Assembly: GCF_012844345.1 (NCBI RefSeq) | Contig: NZ_CP051625.1 | Span: 372,001-436,000 of the forward strand | DNA: 64,000 bases | Source of the DNA: Pseudomonas sp. gcc21 | GTDB taxonomy: Bacteria; Pseudomonadota; Gammaproteobacteria; Pseudomonadales; Pseudomonadaceae | Reading direction: 5' to 3' | Shown: positions 29,507 to 37,320 of the stretch, one piece after another | Layout: each line of letters starts with the position of its first letter | How positions within the stretch are numbered: the first letter of the stretch is position 1 | Program-made: the position numbers and the translations under genes | The notes under the pieces: generated by a model | The model's input: the letters and a program-made list of their open reading frames with translations, nothing else | Told to the model about the DNA's origin: nothing | Databases searched by the model: none

Positions 29507-30943
29507 ATGACTCAAACTGGCGTATTGAAGCGCTCCACTATCCTGATCCACGGCTCAGTCGGCATGCCGCTGGCTATCATTGGCTATCCGTTAGTGGTCT
29601 ACCTCCCCCCGTTTTATGCTCAGGAAATCGGGCTGAACATGGGTCTCATGGCTCTGGTTCTGGTGTTGGCCCGAATGTCGGACGTAATCACTGACCCGCT
29701 TATCGGCACGCTGAGCGACCGTTGGCAGACCCGCTTGGGGCGCCGCAAGCCCTGGTTGTTGATGGGCACCCCACTGATGCTGCTGGGGACCGTGATGATA
29801 TTCATGCCGCCGGACGGAGCGGGGCTCGGTCATTTATTGCTCTGGACCGTACTGATGTATCTCGGCTGGACGATGGTGACCCTGCCTTACGGAGCCTGGG
29901 GGGCCGAGCTTTCTCCGCTGTACCATCAACGCAGCCGTGTCACTGCTTCGCGGGAGGGGTATGTGCTCATCGGCTTGTTCCTGGCAGCTCTGGCACCCGC
30001 GATCGTGCAGTCGATGGCTGCCCGGTTCGCTGCGGGCGAAACCGATGGCGCACTGATGAGCTTCATGATCTGGCTGGTCGGGTCGGACGGTCAGTTGAGC
30101 ATGGGTTACGGGCCGATACTGGCAGGCATGGGCTGGATGTTGCTTCTGATGCTGCCGGTTACGGTGCTGCTGGTCGTGCTATTCGTCAAGGAGGCTCCGG
30201 CGCGATCCATTCAACGTACCGAGTGGAAAAAAGGCCTGCGGGTGCTCAAGAACAACGGCCCGTTCAAGCGCATGATGTTGATGTTGCTCATCGTGATTAC
30301 TGGGGAATCGTTCCGCAACGCATTGTCCGTATTCTTCATGCAACACGTGATTCAGATCCAGGCGCAAATCGGCATGATGTACCTGCTGTACTTCGGGGTC
30401 GGGATTCTGGGGATTCCGTTCTGGCTATTACTGGGTAAGCAAATCGGCAAGCACAAGGCGTTCTGTGTTGCGGTTGGCGTGTCCAGCGCCAGTATTCTCG
30501 GAATGTTCTTCCTGCAGGCTGGCCAGCTTGTGCCTTTTGCCATCATGTTTGCGCTGAAGGGATTCTGCTTCGCTGCCTTTCAGTTCCTTCCGCTTTCAAT
30601 GTTGGCCGATATCGTGGATCTGGATACTGCGCGTAGTAAGGAACACCGCACTGGCCTTTTCTTCGCGATGTCAGGCATGGCGCAAAAGCTGGCAATGGCG
30701 ATCGGGCTGGGCTTGTCGCTCGGGCTGTTGGCGCTGGTGGGCTTTGACGCCCAGGCTACAACCCATTCCGCAGATCAGCTGCTCGCTCTCCGGGTGCTTT
30801 ACATCCTTGGTCCGGTATCGCTATACATGGCCGCATTCGCCATCGCCTGGCGTTACCCGCTCACCTCAGAGCGCCAGGAACGTATCAATCAATGGGTAAT
30901 ACGCCGCAACGCTCGGGTTGAAATGGCTGCCCGCACTAATTAG
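29507..30943 (+). CDS. MFS_2 (GPH-type) cation:glycoside symporter family transporter
   Basis: A 478-residue 12-helix transporter of the MelB-like glycoside-pentoside-hexuronide branch. The N-terminal helix has the conserved YPLVVYLPPFYAQEIG and ARMSDVITDPLIGTLSDR with the Asp cluster used for cation coupling. It is followed by RLGRRKPWLLMGTPLM, and LPYGAWGAELSP is the matching family motif. No sugar catabolic gene lies nearby, so the substrate is unknown. Confidence 0.88.
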   Translation: MTQTGVLKRSTILIHGSVGMPLAIIGYPLVVYLPPFYAQEIGLNMGLMALVLVLARMSDVITDPLIGTLSDRWQTRLGRRKPWLLMGTPLMLLGTVMIFMPPDGAGLGHLLLWTVLMYLGWTMVTLPYGAWGAELSPLYHQRSRVTASREGYVLIGLFLAALAPAIVQSMAARFAAGETDGALMSFMIWLVGSDGQLSMGYGPILAGMGWMLLLMLPVTVLLVVLFVKEAPARSIQRTEWKKGLRVLKNNGPFKRMMLMLLIVITGESFRNALSVFFMQHVIQIQAQIGMMYLLYFGVGILGIPFWLLLGKQIGKHKAFCVAVGVSSASILGMFFLQAGQLVPFAIMFALKGFCFAAFQFLPLSMLADIVDLDTARSKEHRTGLFFAMSGMAQKLAMAIGLGLSLGLLALVGFDAQATTHSADQLLALRVLYILGPVSLYMAAFAIAWRYPLTSERQERINQWVIRRNARVEMAARTN

Positions 30944-30948
30944 TGCGC

Positions 30949-30980
30949 AACCGCGCCCGCCAGTTGTGGCGGGCGCGGTT
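30949..30980. terminator. strong hairpin between convergent genes
   Basis: A perfect 13-bp stem (AACCGCGCCCGCC and its complement) with loop AGTTGT sits between the MFS_2 stop and the stop of the CigR-like gene. It is A-rich on one side and T-rich on the other, so it can act both ways. Confidence 0.85.
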
Positions 30981-31435
30981 TATGGGCCAGCCGGGGTGTC
31001 ACCTTCGTCGCCCACCACATCGCTCACCATTTCGACGATGACGCCATCGGAAGATCTGATCAAAACCAGATCACGACCGGCCTCGCGCCACTCATAACCT
31101 GAGTAGTCCGGCAACTTGGCCAGCAATCGCGGGTTCACATTGCGGCCAGCGCCCGCTGGAAGCTCTTTGCCCTTGGCGATATCCCTGCTTAGCTCGGGGG
31201 AGAGTGTCTGGACTGACTCGACGTATGAGCTGTATTCAGTATATAGCCGGCGTATGGCGGCTTCTTCTTCGTTCAGGTCTGGTTCAAGCTGGGAATCTTC
31301 CAGGCGCGCCTGCTCAGCGGAATAACCGGGGGATTCTGTATCGACGGCTGGGGGTTGCGCATAACCTGGCGTGGCGAGGCCAAGCACAGGAATGATCAGG
31401 GCGTAGCGGAATTTGAAGCTCACTGGCTCAGGCAT
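30980..31435 (-). CDS. CigR/RcnB-like secreted protein
   Basis: A 151-residue exported protein. ATG 31435 follows GGAGGAG, the best ribosome site nearby; earlier starts are not needed. After a signal region ending near GYAQ, an acidic linker leads to a C-terminal domain (about 85-145). This contains IAKGKELP, LPDYSGYEWREAGRDLVLI and SSDGVIVEMV, the pattern of the RcnB/CigR family. CigR is described as an anti-virulence factor in Salmonella and RcnB as a periplasmic metal-homeostasis protein; which role applies is unknown. Confidence 0.7.
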   Translation of the reverse strand: MPEPVSFKFRYALIIPVLGLATPGYAQPPAVDTESPGYSAEQARLEDSQLEPDLNEEEAAIRRLYTEYSSYVESVQTLSPELSRDIAKGKELPAGAGRNVNPRLLAKLPDYSGYEWREAGRDLVLIRSSDGVIVEMVSDVVGDEGDTPAGP

Positions 31436-31676
31436 GGCCAATCTCCTCCGGATGAGTCGGAGCAGCCCTGCATTAGCCGGCTGCACTCAACAGCATAGCC
31501 AGTGCGATAAGACCTTGCCCGGGAGGGTATCGCTTCAATGAAGCATGTTGCGGTTGGGGAGCTGAACGCCAATGCAGGAAGAGGAACGCTAAAGTGCCGG
31601 AATCGGTGAAAAAATGTCGACGAGCAATGCTTTTGCCGGCGAACAATCATCGAGAATAAAAGGGGAGAGGGTGATA

Positions 31677-31695
31677 AGACCTGCTCGGCAGGTCT
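31677..31695. terminator. hairpin downstream of small basic protein gene
   Basis: Perfect 8-bp arms AGACCTGC / GCAGGTCT with a TCG loop, 17 bp beyond the stop of the 58-residue gene. There is no clear U-tract on the minus strand. Confidence 0.45.
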
Positions 31696-31711
31696 CCTGA
31701 CACAGCCGATA

Positions 31712-31888
31712 TTACTTGGCAGGCTTGCCTGGGCGAGGCGCGCCGTATACCTGGCCACTCTTGCCGTTGGGGATTTTCTGAATCTCGCCGCCGGAAGCCA
31801 GGAAACTTTCGATCTGGCTATCAATAGAGCTGCTGGTGGCTACGGCAGCATCTGCCTTGCGCTTGCTGGTTGTGGTCTTAGCGGACAT
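31712..31888 (-). CDS. small hypothetical protein (58 aa)
   Basis: ATG 31888 opens a 58-residue protein with a Lys/Ala/Ser-rich N-terminus and a compact C-terminus, SSIDSQIESFLASGGEIQKI, then PNGKSGQVYGAPRPGKPAK. The pattern 'IesFLasGGeIqkip.G.SG' recalls short conserved pseudomonad proteins of unknown function. AAGG lies about 10 nt upstream. The longer reading frame to 32074 lacks support. No signal peptide or membrane helix. Confidence 0.6.
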   Translation of the reverse strand: MSAKTTTSKRKADAAVATSSSIDSQIESFLASGGEIQKIPNGKSGQVYGAPRPGKPAK

Positions 31889-32075
31889 GAACGGCTGCCT
31901 TGTATAAGGAAAGGGCAGCCATCTTACACCTTTTTGCCAAACTTTGCTTGACATAAAGTAGGCTTTTAATATTGGGCATGGTTGAAATCGGATGACTGGT
32001 TGAGCTTGAGGTGAGCTGCCACGAGGCGTCGGAAGCCCAAACGCTTTGAATCTCATCGTTACGCCGATGCGCATT

Positions 32076-32197
32076 CAAGTCCGCCGGCTGTCAGGCTGGA
32101 GCAAGTGTTGAAAACAGGGATGTTTTCACCAAGCCCCCAGGGATGGGTTCACGGCGTCTTGCGTAATCCTGGCAGCTGGCGGGCGCCTTGCCCCGAC
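32076..32197 (+). repeat. palindromic GGA-hairpin element, copy 1
   Basis: A 122-bp element whose ends pair: 32081-32095 (CCGCCGGCTGTCAGG) with 32168-32182. As RNA this gives 15 bp with two G-U wobbles. Inside are two hairpins with GGA loops. GAAAACA-GGGA-TGTTTTC (32110-32127) contains ACAGGGATGT, the CsrA/RsmA SELEX core. CCCA-GGGA-TGGG (32136-32147) is the second. It is about 90% identical to copy 2 at an offset of 383 bp. Confidence 0.85.
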
Positions 32198-32280
32198 CCC
32201 TCATCTCAAGCTATCCGCAGACGCCTCAAGCAATACAGTTATTCGTATTGGTGGAGTTACGGAGTCAGCTTCCGCGTGAC

Positions 32281-32366
32281 GACAGGGCCGCGCCGACACG
32301 CTGCAGGTACGTCCCTGTAAGCTCAACGATGACATCCCTGTCATCGACGGTCGGCTCAACCCTGTC
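32281..32366 (-). repeat. inverted GGA-hairpin element of different sequence
   Basis: Ends pair as GACAGGG/CCCTGTC and GCCGAC/GTCGGC. Read on the minus strand it contains a 20-nt hairpin with arms CGATGACA/TGTCATCG and loop GGGA (32327-32346, again ACAGGGATGT). A second site TACAGGGACGTA follows (32308-32319). The architecture (outer stem plus two GGA hairpins) equals that of copies 1 and 2 but with unrelated sequence and the opposite strand. Confidence 0.7.
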
Positions 32367-32458
32367 GCCTCGCTTCGCATGAACACGTAAGTTGCCTGAG
32401 AGAAAGACCAAAGCGAAAGCGCTTTAGTTATAGATCTCCGCCTAACTCCGATGTTCAT

Positions 32459-32580
32459 CAAGCCCGCCGGCTGTCAGGGTCGAGCAAGTGTTGAAAACAG
32501 GGATGTTTTCACCAAGCCCCCAAGGATGGGTTCACGGCGTCTTGCGCAATCCTGCCAGCCGGCGGGCGATTTGCCCCGGC
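32459..32580 (+). repeat. palindromic GGA-hairpin element, copy 2
   Basis: Second copy of the 122-bp element. Outer arms are 32464-32478 and 32551-32565 (14 of 15 pair). Hairpin 1 (32493-32510) is identical to copy 1. Hairpin 2 (32519-32530) differs only in the first loop base, AGGA instead of GGGA, leaving GGA and the stem intact. It ends 18 bp before the slyD stop. Confidence 0.85.
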
Positions 32581-32598
32581 TGTTGATAGTTCATCAGC

Positions 32599-33078
32599 TC
32601 AGTGCTGATGCCCGCCAACACCGTGCGCATGTCCATGCGCCAACTCTTCCTCGGTCGCTTCACGTACCGACAGAATTTCGATGTCAAACGTCAGATCCTT
32701 ACCAGCCAGCGGGTGATTGGAGTCGACTTCGGCCTGTGAGAGGCCGACTTTGACGATGGTGACCTGACGTGGACCTTCGTCCGTCTGGATCACTGCCACC
32801 ATGCCGGGTTTCCACTTCTTGGCGCCTTGCAAATGTTTGACCTGAACCTTCTGAGTGGCATTTTCCCGCTTCGGTCCGTAAGCCTGCTCGGCTGTCAGCT
32901 CGACAGTGAAACGGTCGCCTGCCTCGTGCCCTTCGAGGGCTTCAACCAGGCTGTCGATCAGGCCGGGCTGGCCGTGAAGATAAAGCACCGGCTCGTGTTT
33001 GCGGGAATTTTCGATTTCGCCATTGGCGTCGGACAAACTGTAGTGAAATTCTACAACGGCGTTCTTTTTGATCTGCAT
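32599..33078 (-). CDS. slyD: SlyD-type FKBP peptidyl-prolyl isomerase
   Basis: A 159-residue cytoplasmic FKBP with an inserted chaperone flap. The FKBP core is seen at both ends (VVEFHYSLSDANGE and HPLAGKDLTFDIEILSV), with the IF domain in between containing AEQAYGPKRENATQKV. The short His-rich tail (HGHAHGVGGHQH) suggests nickel binding, although it is much shorter than the E. coli SlyD tail. It catalyses prolyl isomerisation and assists folding or metal-enzyme maturation. Confidence 0.9.
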   Translation of the reverse strand: MQIKKNAVVEFHYSLSDANGEIENSRKHEPVLYLHGQPGLIDSLVEALEGHEAGDRFTVELTAEQAYGPKRENATQKVQVKHLQGAKKWKPGMVAVIQTDEGPRQVTIVKVGLSQAEVDSNHPLAGKDLTFDIEILSVREATEEELAHGHAHGVGGHQH

Positions 33079-33264
33079 AAACGGGTCGATTCCGATAGGG
33101 CTGTTTGATTGTGCGCATTATCCAGATTTGCGCTGTGTAATGCCATGCTGATGCTCCCTGGACCACAGCTATTGCGAGACATTCAGCCCACATTGTGGTG
33201 ATAGCGAAGCGGTACAGATACCGCTAATGTATCGAGCTTCAAACAATACCAAGGATATGTGACC

Positions 33265-34524
33265 ATGCTTCGGACCCAGCAGTCGGCCGCCAAACGGCTT
33301 CGCTTTGCCTGCTGCCTACTCGGCAGTGCTCTACTTAGTCAGCCATTATTTGCGGATCAACCCGTCTCCCATACCCTGAGCGCCGAGCGGCTCGAGATGC
33401 TTAAGCACGCCGCCCAGGCTCAGGTCGACAAGGGAAAGCTGGCCGGTATCGCCACGCTGGTCTATCAAGACGGTAAGGTTATTCATCGTAAGCAACATGG
33501 TTATCAGGACGTCGAGAACAAGGTGCCGTTGTCCGAAGATACGCTGTACAAGATCTTCTCGCTGACCAAACCTGTTACCGGTACGGCAATGCTCATGCTG
33601 TACGAAGAGGGCAAGTACCAACTGGATGATCCGGCCGAAAAGTATCTGCCGGAACTGAAGGGGCTCGAGGTGGCAAAAGAAGAGGGCCCGAACGGTCGCC
33701 CGGTTACCGAGCCGGCCGATCATCCGATTACCATCCGTGAGCTGATGACTCACACTGCCGGCTTCACCTATGGGTTCTTTTCTGAATCCCAGGTGGATGA
33801 CCTGTACAAGCAAGTGAATATCTTTGATCGGGAGTCGACGCTGGCTGAAACCGTCGAAAAGCTTTCGAATATCCCGCTACGTCAGCAACCCGGTACACAG
33901 TGGCATTACAGCGTTTCAGTAGACGTCCAGGCGCGTTTGGTAGAGGTGTTGTCGGGGATGGCTTTTGACGCGTTTCTCGAGAAACGCATCTTTGACCCGC
34001 TGGGAATGAAAGACGCCGGATTCTATGTGCCGGAGGACAAGGCCGATCGACTGGCAGTGTCCTACCAGCCCAAGGAGGAGGGCGGTCTGGTTCCGTTGCC
34101 GAACACTCAACATTTCAGTAAACCGAAGATGCTGAATGGTGGAGGCGGTTTGATCTCCAGCATGGACGATTATCTGCGGTTCGCGCGGATGTTACTCAAT
34201 GATGGAGAGCTCGATGGGGTACGCCTGCTCAAGCCTGAAACGGTGCAAGCGATGCGCAGCAACCAGCTGCCCGAGCAAGTAGAGGCTATCAGCCCGATCT
34301 ACCCTGGTAACCAGTTTGGTCTGAACGTGGCTGTCGTTGCCGACGCGGAAAAGGCTGTACTGCCTGAAGGGACCTTCTGGTGGTGGGGCGTGCAAGGCCC
34401 CTGGGTGTGGATTGACCCGGCTAACGACATCATCACTCTGGGTATGATGCAGAACACCGACTACCGTCATTCGATCGGAGTGCACCGCGGCATCGCGAAA
34501 ATACTCTACGGTGACGACCTCTGA
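33265..34524 (+). CDS. beta-lactamase-fold serine hydrolase (class C / family VIII esterase type)
   Basis: A 419-residue exported protein. ATG 33265 has AAGGA 9 nt upstream; a GTG two codons earlier has worse spacing. A signal peptide ends near SQPLFADQ. The catalytic SxxK is S99-L-T-K102 (KIFSLTKPVTG). A Tyr in WHYSVSVD fits the YxN/YxS motif position, and TMLMMTHTAGF-like LMTHTAGFTYG is typical of the family. Substrate cannot be inferred; it could be an esterase, D-aminopeptidase or transesterase, less likely a true beta-lactamase. Confidence 0.85.
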   Translation: MLRTQQSAAKRLRFACCLLGSALLSQPLFADQPVSHTLSAERLEMLKHAAQAQVDKGKLAGIATLVYQDGKVIHRKQHGYQDVENKVPLSEDTLYKIFSLTKPVTGTAMLMLYEEGKYQLDDPAEKYLPELKGLEVAKEEGPNGRPVTEPADHPITIRELMTHTAGFTYGFFSESQVDDLYKQVNIFDRESTLAETVEKLSNIPLRQQPGTQWHYSVSVDVQARLVEVLSGMAFDAFLEKRIFDPLGMKDAGFYVPEDKADRLAVSYQPKEEGGLVPLPNTQHFSKPKMLNGGGGLISSMDDYLRFARMLLNDGELDGVRLLKPETVQAMRSNQLPEQVEAISPIYPGNQFGLNVAVVADAEKAVLPEGTFWWWGVQGPWVWIDPANDIITLGMMQNTDYRHSIGVHRGIAKILYGDDL

Positions 34525-34538
34525 ATACGGGACGGGCG

Positions 34539-34557
34539 CTTCAGGTGGTACCTGAAG
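34539..34557. terminator. hairpin between convergent hydrolase and ABC gene
   Basis: Arms CTTCAGGT and ACCTGAAG with loop GGT overlap the stop codon of the ABC gene. It may terminate the rightward gene; no U-tract follows. Confidence 0.4.
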
Positions 34558-35662
34558 TGCCCACGTCGAGTACCTGTTCCAGCGGCAGTTGGGCATGAAC
34601 GTTAACGCTGCCCTGCGCGGCAAAAATCACCAGATGGTCGGCAGCGACCCGTATGCCGACTTTCTCGCCCATAAAGTGATCATCATGGCTCGGGAATATT
34701 GCCTCCAGCGTACTGCCGGTAGGTAGGCGCAGGCGATACAAGGTTGTCGCGCCGAGAAAGGTCTTGCCGATAATGGTCCCGTACAGCCCGGTGTTGTCCT
34801 GGCCGACGATGTCGTCCGGACGCAGCAGCACATCCACAGCGCTGCCGGCAGGCAATTGGTAGGCACGGTTTCCGCGAATCACGCCGAGCTCAGTCTGCAC
34901 CGTGTCGGGCGTCAACAGCTGCCCGCGTATGAAATATCCCTGACCAATAAAGCTGGCCACGAAGGGTGTTACCGGCTCGTGGTAGAGATTGTAGGGCGTA
35001 TCCCACTGTTGCAACGAACCTTCCTTCAGCACGCCGACATGATCCGAAACAGCAAAGGCTTCGTTCTGATCATGGGTGACCAGCAGGGCGCTGGTACCGC
35101 GCAGCTTGAGGATTTCACGCACCTCACCGGACAAGCGCCGACGCAGCTCACCGTCCAGGTTGGAGAAGGGTTCGTCCAGCAAAAGGAGTTTAGGATCCGG
35201 CGCCAATGCGCGGGCCAGTGCGACTCGCTGCTGCTGGCCGCCGGATAGTTCGTGCGGATACCGGCGCCCGAGCTGGGACAGTTTCACCAGTTCGAGCAAC
35301 TCGTCGACGATACGCTCGCGTTCTGGATGCTTTTCGATACCAAAGGCGACGTTCTGCCGGACCGTTAAATGGGGGAACAGCGCATAGTCCTGAAACACCA
35401 TCCCTATTCTTCGATGCTCTGGCGGAACACGGTGTGCAGGGGAGGAGATCACCTGGCCGTCCAGCTTGATTTCGCCGCCGGTAATAGGTTCGAATCCTGC
35501 AATCGCACGCAGCGTTGTGGTCTTGCCGCACCCGGAAGGGCCGAGCAGGCAGCCTATGTCTCCGGCGCGCAGGTGAATATCCAGGTCGGCGACGACCTTG
35601 TGGCCGGCGTATCCGCATGCCAGCTGGTTCAACTCCAGGATGATGCCGGGCGAATCGCTCAT
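34541..35662 (-). CDS. ABC transporter ATP-binding protein, FbpC/PotA-like
   Basis: A 373-residue importer ATPase with Walker A GPSGCGKTTT near residue 41, Q-loop FQDYALFPHLTV, signature LSGGQQQR, Walker B LLLLDEPFSNLD, H-loop THDQ and a C-terminal TOBE region. Sequence style is closest to ferric-ion (FbpC) or spermidine/putrescine (PotA) importers. No permease or binding protein is nearby, so it is an orphan subunit that must work with components encoded elsewhere. It lies 11 bp downstream of argF, an arrangement also known in P. aeruginosa. Confidence 0.88.
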   Translation of the reverse strand: MSDSPGIILELNQLACGYAGHKVVADLDIHLRAGDIGCLLGPSGCGKTTTLRAIAGFEPITGGEIKLDGQVISSPAHRVPPEHRRIGMVFQDYALFPHLTVRQNVAFGIEKHPERERIVDELLELVKLSQLGRRYPHELSGGQQQRVALARALAPDPKLLLLDEPFSNLDGELRRRLSGEVREILKLRGTSALLVTHDQNEAFAVSDHVGVLKEGSLQQWDTPYNLYHEPVTPFVASFIGQGYFIRGQLLTPDTVQTELGVIRGNRAYQLPAGSAVDVLLRPDDIVGQDNTGLYGTIIGKTFLGATTLYRLRLPTGSTLEAIFPSHDDHFMGEKVGIRVAADHLVIFAAQGSVNVHAQLPLEQVLDVGTSGTT

Positions 35663-35673
35663 GGCAGCTGGGC

Positions 35674-36579
35674 CTAATCGACCAACAGGAATTCGACCAA
35701 CGCTTTCTGCGCGTGTAGCCGGTTTTCAGCTTGATCCCAGACCACGCTACGCGGGTCATCCATCAACTCTGTGGTGACTTCTTCCCCGCGATGGGCAGGC
35801 AGGCAATGCATGAACAGGACGTGCTCGTTGGCCAGGTCGAGCATGGCCGGTGACACCTGATATGGGGCGAAGCGTTTCATCCGCGCCTCGGCCTCATCTT
35901 CCTGGCCCATCGAGGCCCACACGTCGGTGTTGACCAGGTGCGCACCAGCGACCGCTTCCTGTGGGTCGCGGGTGACCATCACCCGGTCGCCCGCTTGATC
36001 AAGGAAGCGCTGATCAGGCTCGTACCCTTCAGGACAGGCGATGCGCAGCTGAAAATCAAACTGAATTGCGGCCTGAATGAAGGTGTTGCACATATTGTTG
36101 CCATCACCGATCCAGGCGACAGTCTTGCCCTGGATCGAGCCGCGGTGTTCCTGGTAAGTCTGCATGTCTGCCAGAAGCTGACATGGGTGCAGGTCGTCAG
36201 TCAGACCATTGATGACCGGTACGTTGGAATGCTGCGCGAAGGTTTCGATATCGCTGTGGTCGAAGGTGCGGATCATCACCGCATCAACCATGCTTGAAAG
36301 CACCCGTGCGCTGTCTTCGATCGGCTCGCCCCGGCCCAGCTGGGTATCACGCGGCGAGAGAAAAATAGCCTGACCGCCGAGCTGGATCATGCCGGCTTCA
36401 AACGAAACGCGAGTACGGGTCGAGGCTTTCTCAAAGATCATGCCCAGCACGCGGTTCTTCAATGGCTCGTAGATCCCACCCTGCCGATGCAGCGCCTTGA
36501 GCTCTATGCCGCGCTTGATCAGGCTGATCAATTCTGCCTGTGAACAATCCATCAACGAAAGAAAGTGCCGTGCTGTCAT
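35674..36579 (-). CDS. argF: ornithine carbamoyltransferase, anabolic
   Basis: ArgF makes citrulline from ornithine and carbamoyl phosphate. The 301-residue protein has the carbamoyl-phosphate motif STRTR near residue 53, the ornithine-binding HPCQ, and the active-site [11 protein letters not shown] with catalytic Cys. The length and N-terminus match the anabolic Pseudomonas enzyme rather than the longer catabolic ArcB. No arginine-pathway neighbour is present. Confidence 0.95.
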   Translation of the reverse strand: MTARHFLSLMDCSQAELISLIKRGIELKALHRQGGIYEPLKNRVLGMIFEKASTRTRVSFEAGMIQLGGQAIFLSPRDTQLGRGEPIEDSARVLSSMVDAVMIRTFDHSDIETFAQHSNVPVINGLTDDLHPCQLLADMQTYQEHRGSIQGKTVAWIGDGNNMCNTFIQAAIQFDFQLRIACPEGYEPDQRFLDQAGDRVMVTRDPQEAVAGAHLVNTDVWASMGQEDEAEARMKRFAPYQVSPAMLDLANEHVLFMHCLPAHRGEEVTTELMDDPRSVVWDQAENRLHAQKALVEFLLVD

Positions 36580-36944
36580 GTTGAGCTACCCGGTAACCTC
36601 GGTCGGCTATCGACCGGAAACAGTGGGCCTTACCGTAGCTGTTAAGCCCAGTAGAGCCATATCCGAAAAAAGAGAAGCAGCGATCTTATCGGTAAAATCC
36701 GTCCAATGGCAAATGCGCCGGCCGTATGACCAAGGCCGGTCGACGGGGTGGTAAAGTTGCCAGCGGTGCTGACAGGCTGTTCGACCCCGTGGAATGTAGT
36801 TCTCTGCAACAGAAAAGCCGACGGATCGCGGCCATGACAACGCCGAGTATGGCGAGGGGAGCGGTATAGCCCGCAGTTTTTGCTGTACACTAAACGTCTT
36901 TCTGCGGGCCCAATCCATGCCTGCGTACGCTACGAGGAGTTGTC
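36580..36944. other. divergent control region of argF and grxD
   Basis: 365 bp without a gene. On the plus strand TACACT at 36886-36891 is a plausible -10 for grxD (ATG 36945, GAGGAG upstream). An ArgR site for argF would be expected, but I could not identify one with confidence. Confidence 0.4.
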
Positions 36945-37268
36945 ATGGACACTATCGAAACCATCAAAGAACAGATCACCAAAAACCCTGTTCTGATTTA
37001 TATGAAGGGTGCGCCTAATGCTCCCCAGTGCGGTTTCTCGGCACGGGCTGTTCAGGCGCTCATGAGCTGTGGCGAAAAGTTCGCCTACGTGGATATCCTG
37101 CAGAACCCTGACATCCGCAGCGAATTGCCGAAATATGCGAACTGGCCGACCTTTCCGCAGCTTTGGGTTGATGGCGAGCTGGTGGGTGGTAGCGACATCA
37201 TCCTCGAACTGCACGAGTCCGGTGAGCTCGAGAATATGGTCAAGGCGGCTGCAGCCAAGACAGCCTGA
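36945..37268 (+). CDS. grxD: monothiol glutaredoxin
   Basis: A 107-residue CGFS-type glutaredoxin that carries and transfers [2Fe-2S] clusters, usually with BolA partners. The active Cys is C29 in APQCGFSARAVQ. WPTFPQLWVDGELVGGSDI supplies the glutathione-binding elements. The length is normal. GAGGAG lies 8 nt before the ATG. Confidence 0.95.
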   Translation: MDTIETIKEQITKNPVLIYMKGAPNAPQCGFSARAVQALMSCGEKFAYVDILQNPDIRSELPKYANWPTFPQLWVDGELVGGSDIILELHESGELENMVKAAAAKTA

Positions 37269-37284
37269 GACCTGCTAAGCAAAC

Positions 37285-37317
37285 CCGCATGGATGAAAGT
37301 CCATGCGGATTTTTTTA
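37285..37317. terminator. bidirectional terminator between grxD and moeA
   Basis: A 9-bp stem CCGCATGGA/TCCATGCGG with loop TGAAAG is followed by a run of seven T, between convergent stops. Confidence 0.92.
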
Positions 37318-37320
37318 TTA

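Larger units (their letters stand above)
31889..32598. other. 710-bp gene-free region holding three palindromic elements
   Basis: No credible gene is present. Two direct copies of a 122-bp element (32076-32197 and 32459-32580) flank an unrelated inverted element (32281-32366); each is listed separately. A short palindrome AAAGCGAAAGCGCTTT lies near 32410-32425. A TTGACA at 31948 has no well-spaced -10. Confidence 0.7.

Noticed and set aside
30949..30980. REP-type repeat at the MFS_2 end
   Set aside because: A single perfect hairpin between convergent genes is better explained as a terminator; no second copy is seen in the window.
32451..32753. A 100-codon frame starting inside repeat copy 2
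   Set aside because: It reads through the structured repeat into the antisense of slyD; the repeat is better explained as non-coding.
33265..34524. Chromosomal AmpC beta-lactamase
   Set aside because: The SxxK and general fold fit, but the sequence lacks the strong AmpC-specific context (YAN and KTG motifs as usual) and no ampR neighbour; it is safer as a generic serine hydrolase.
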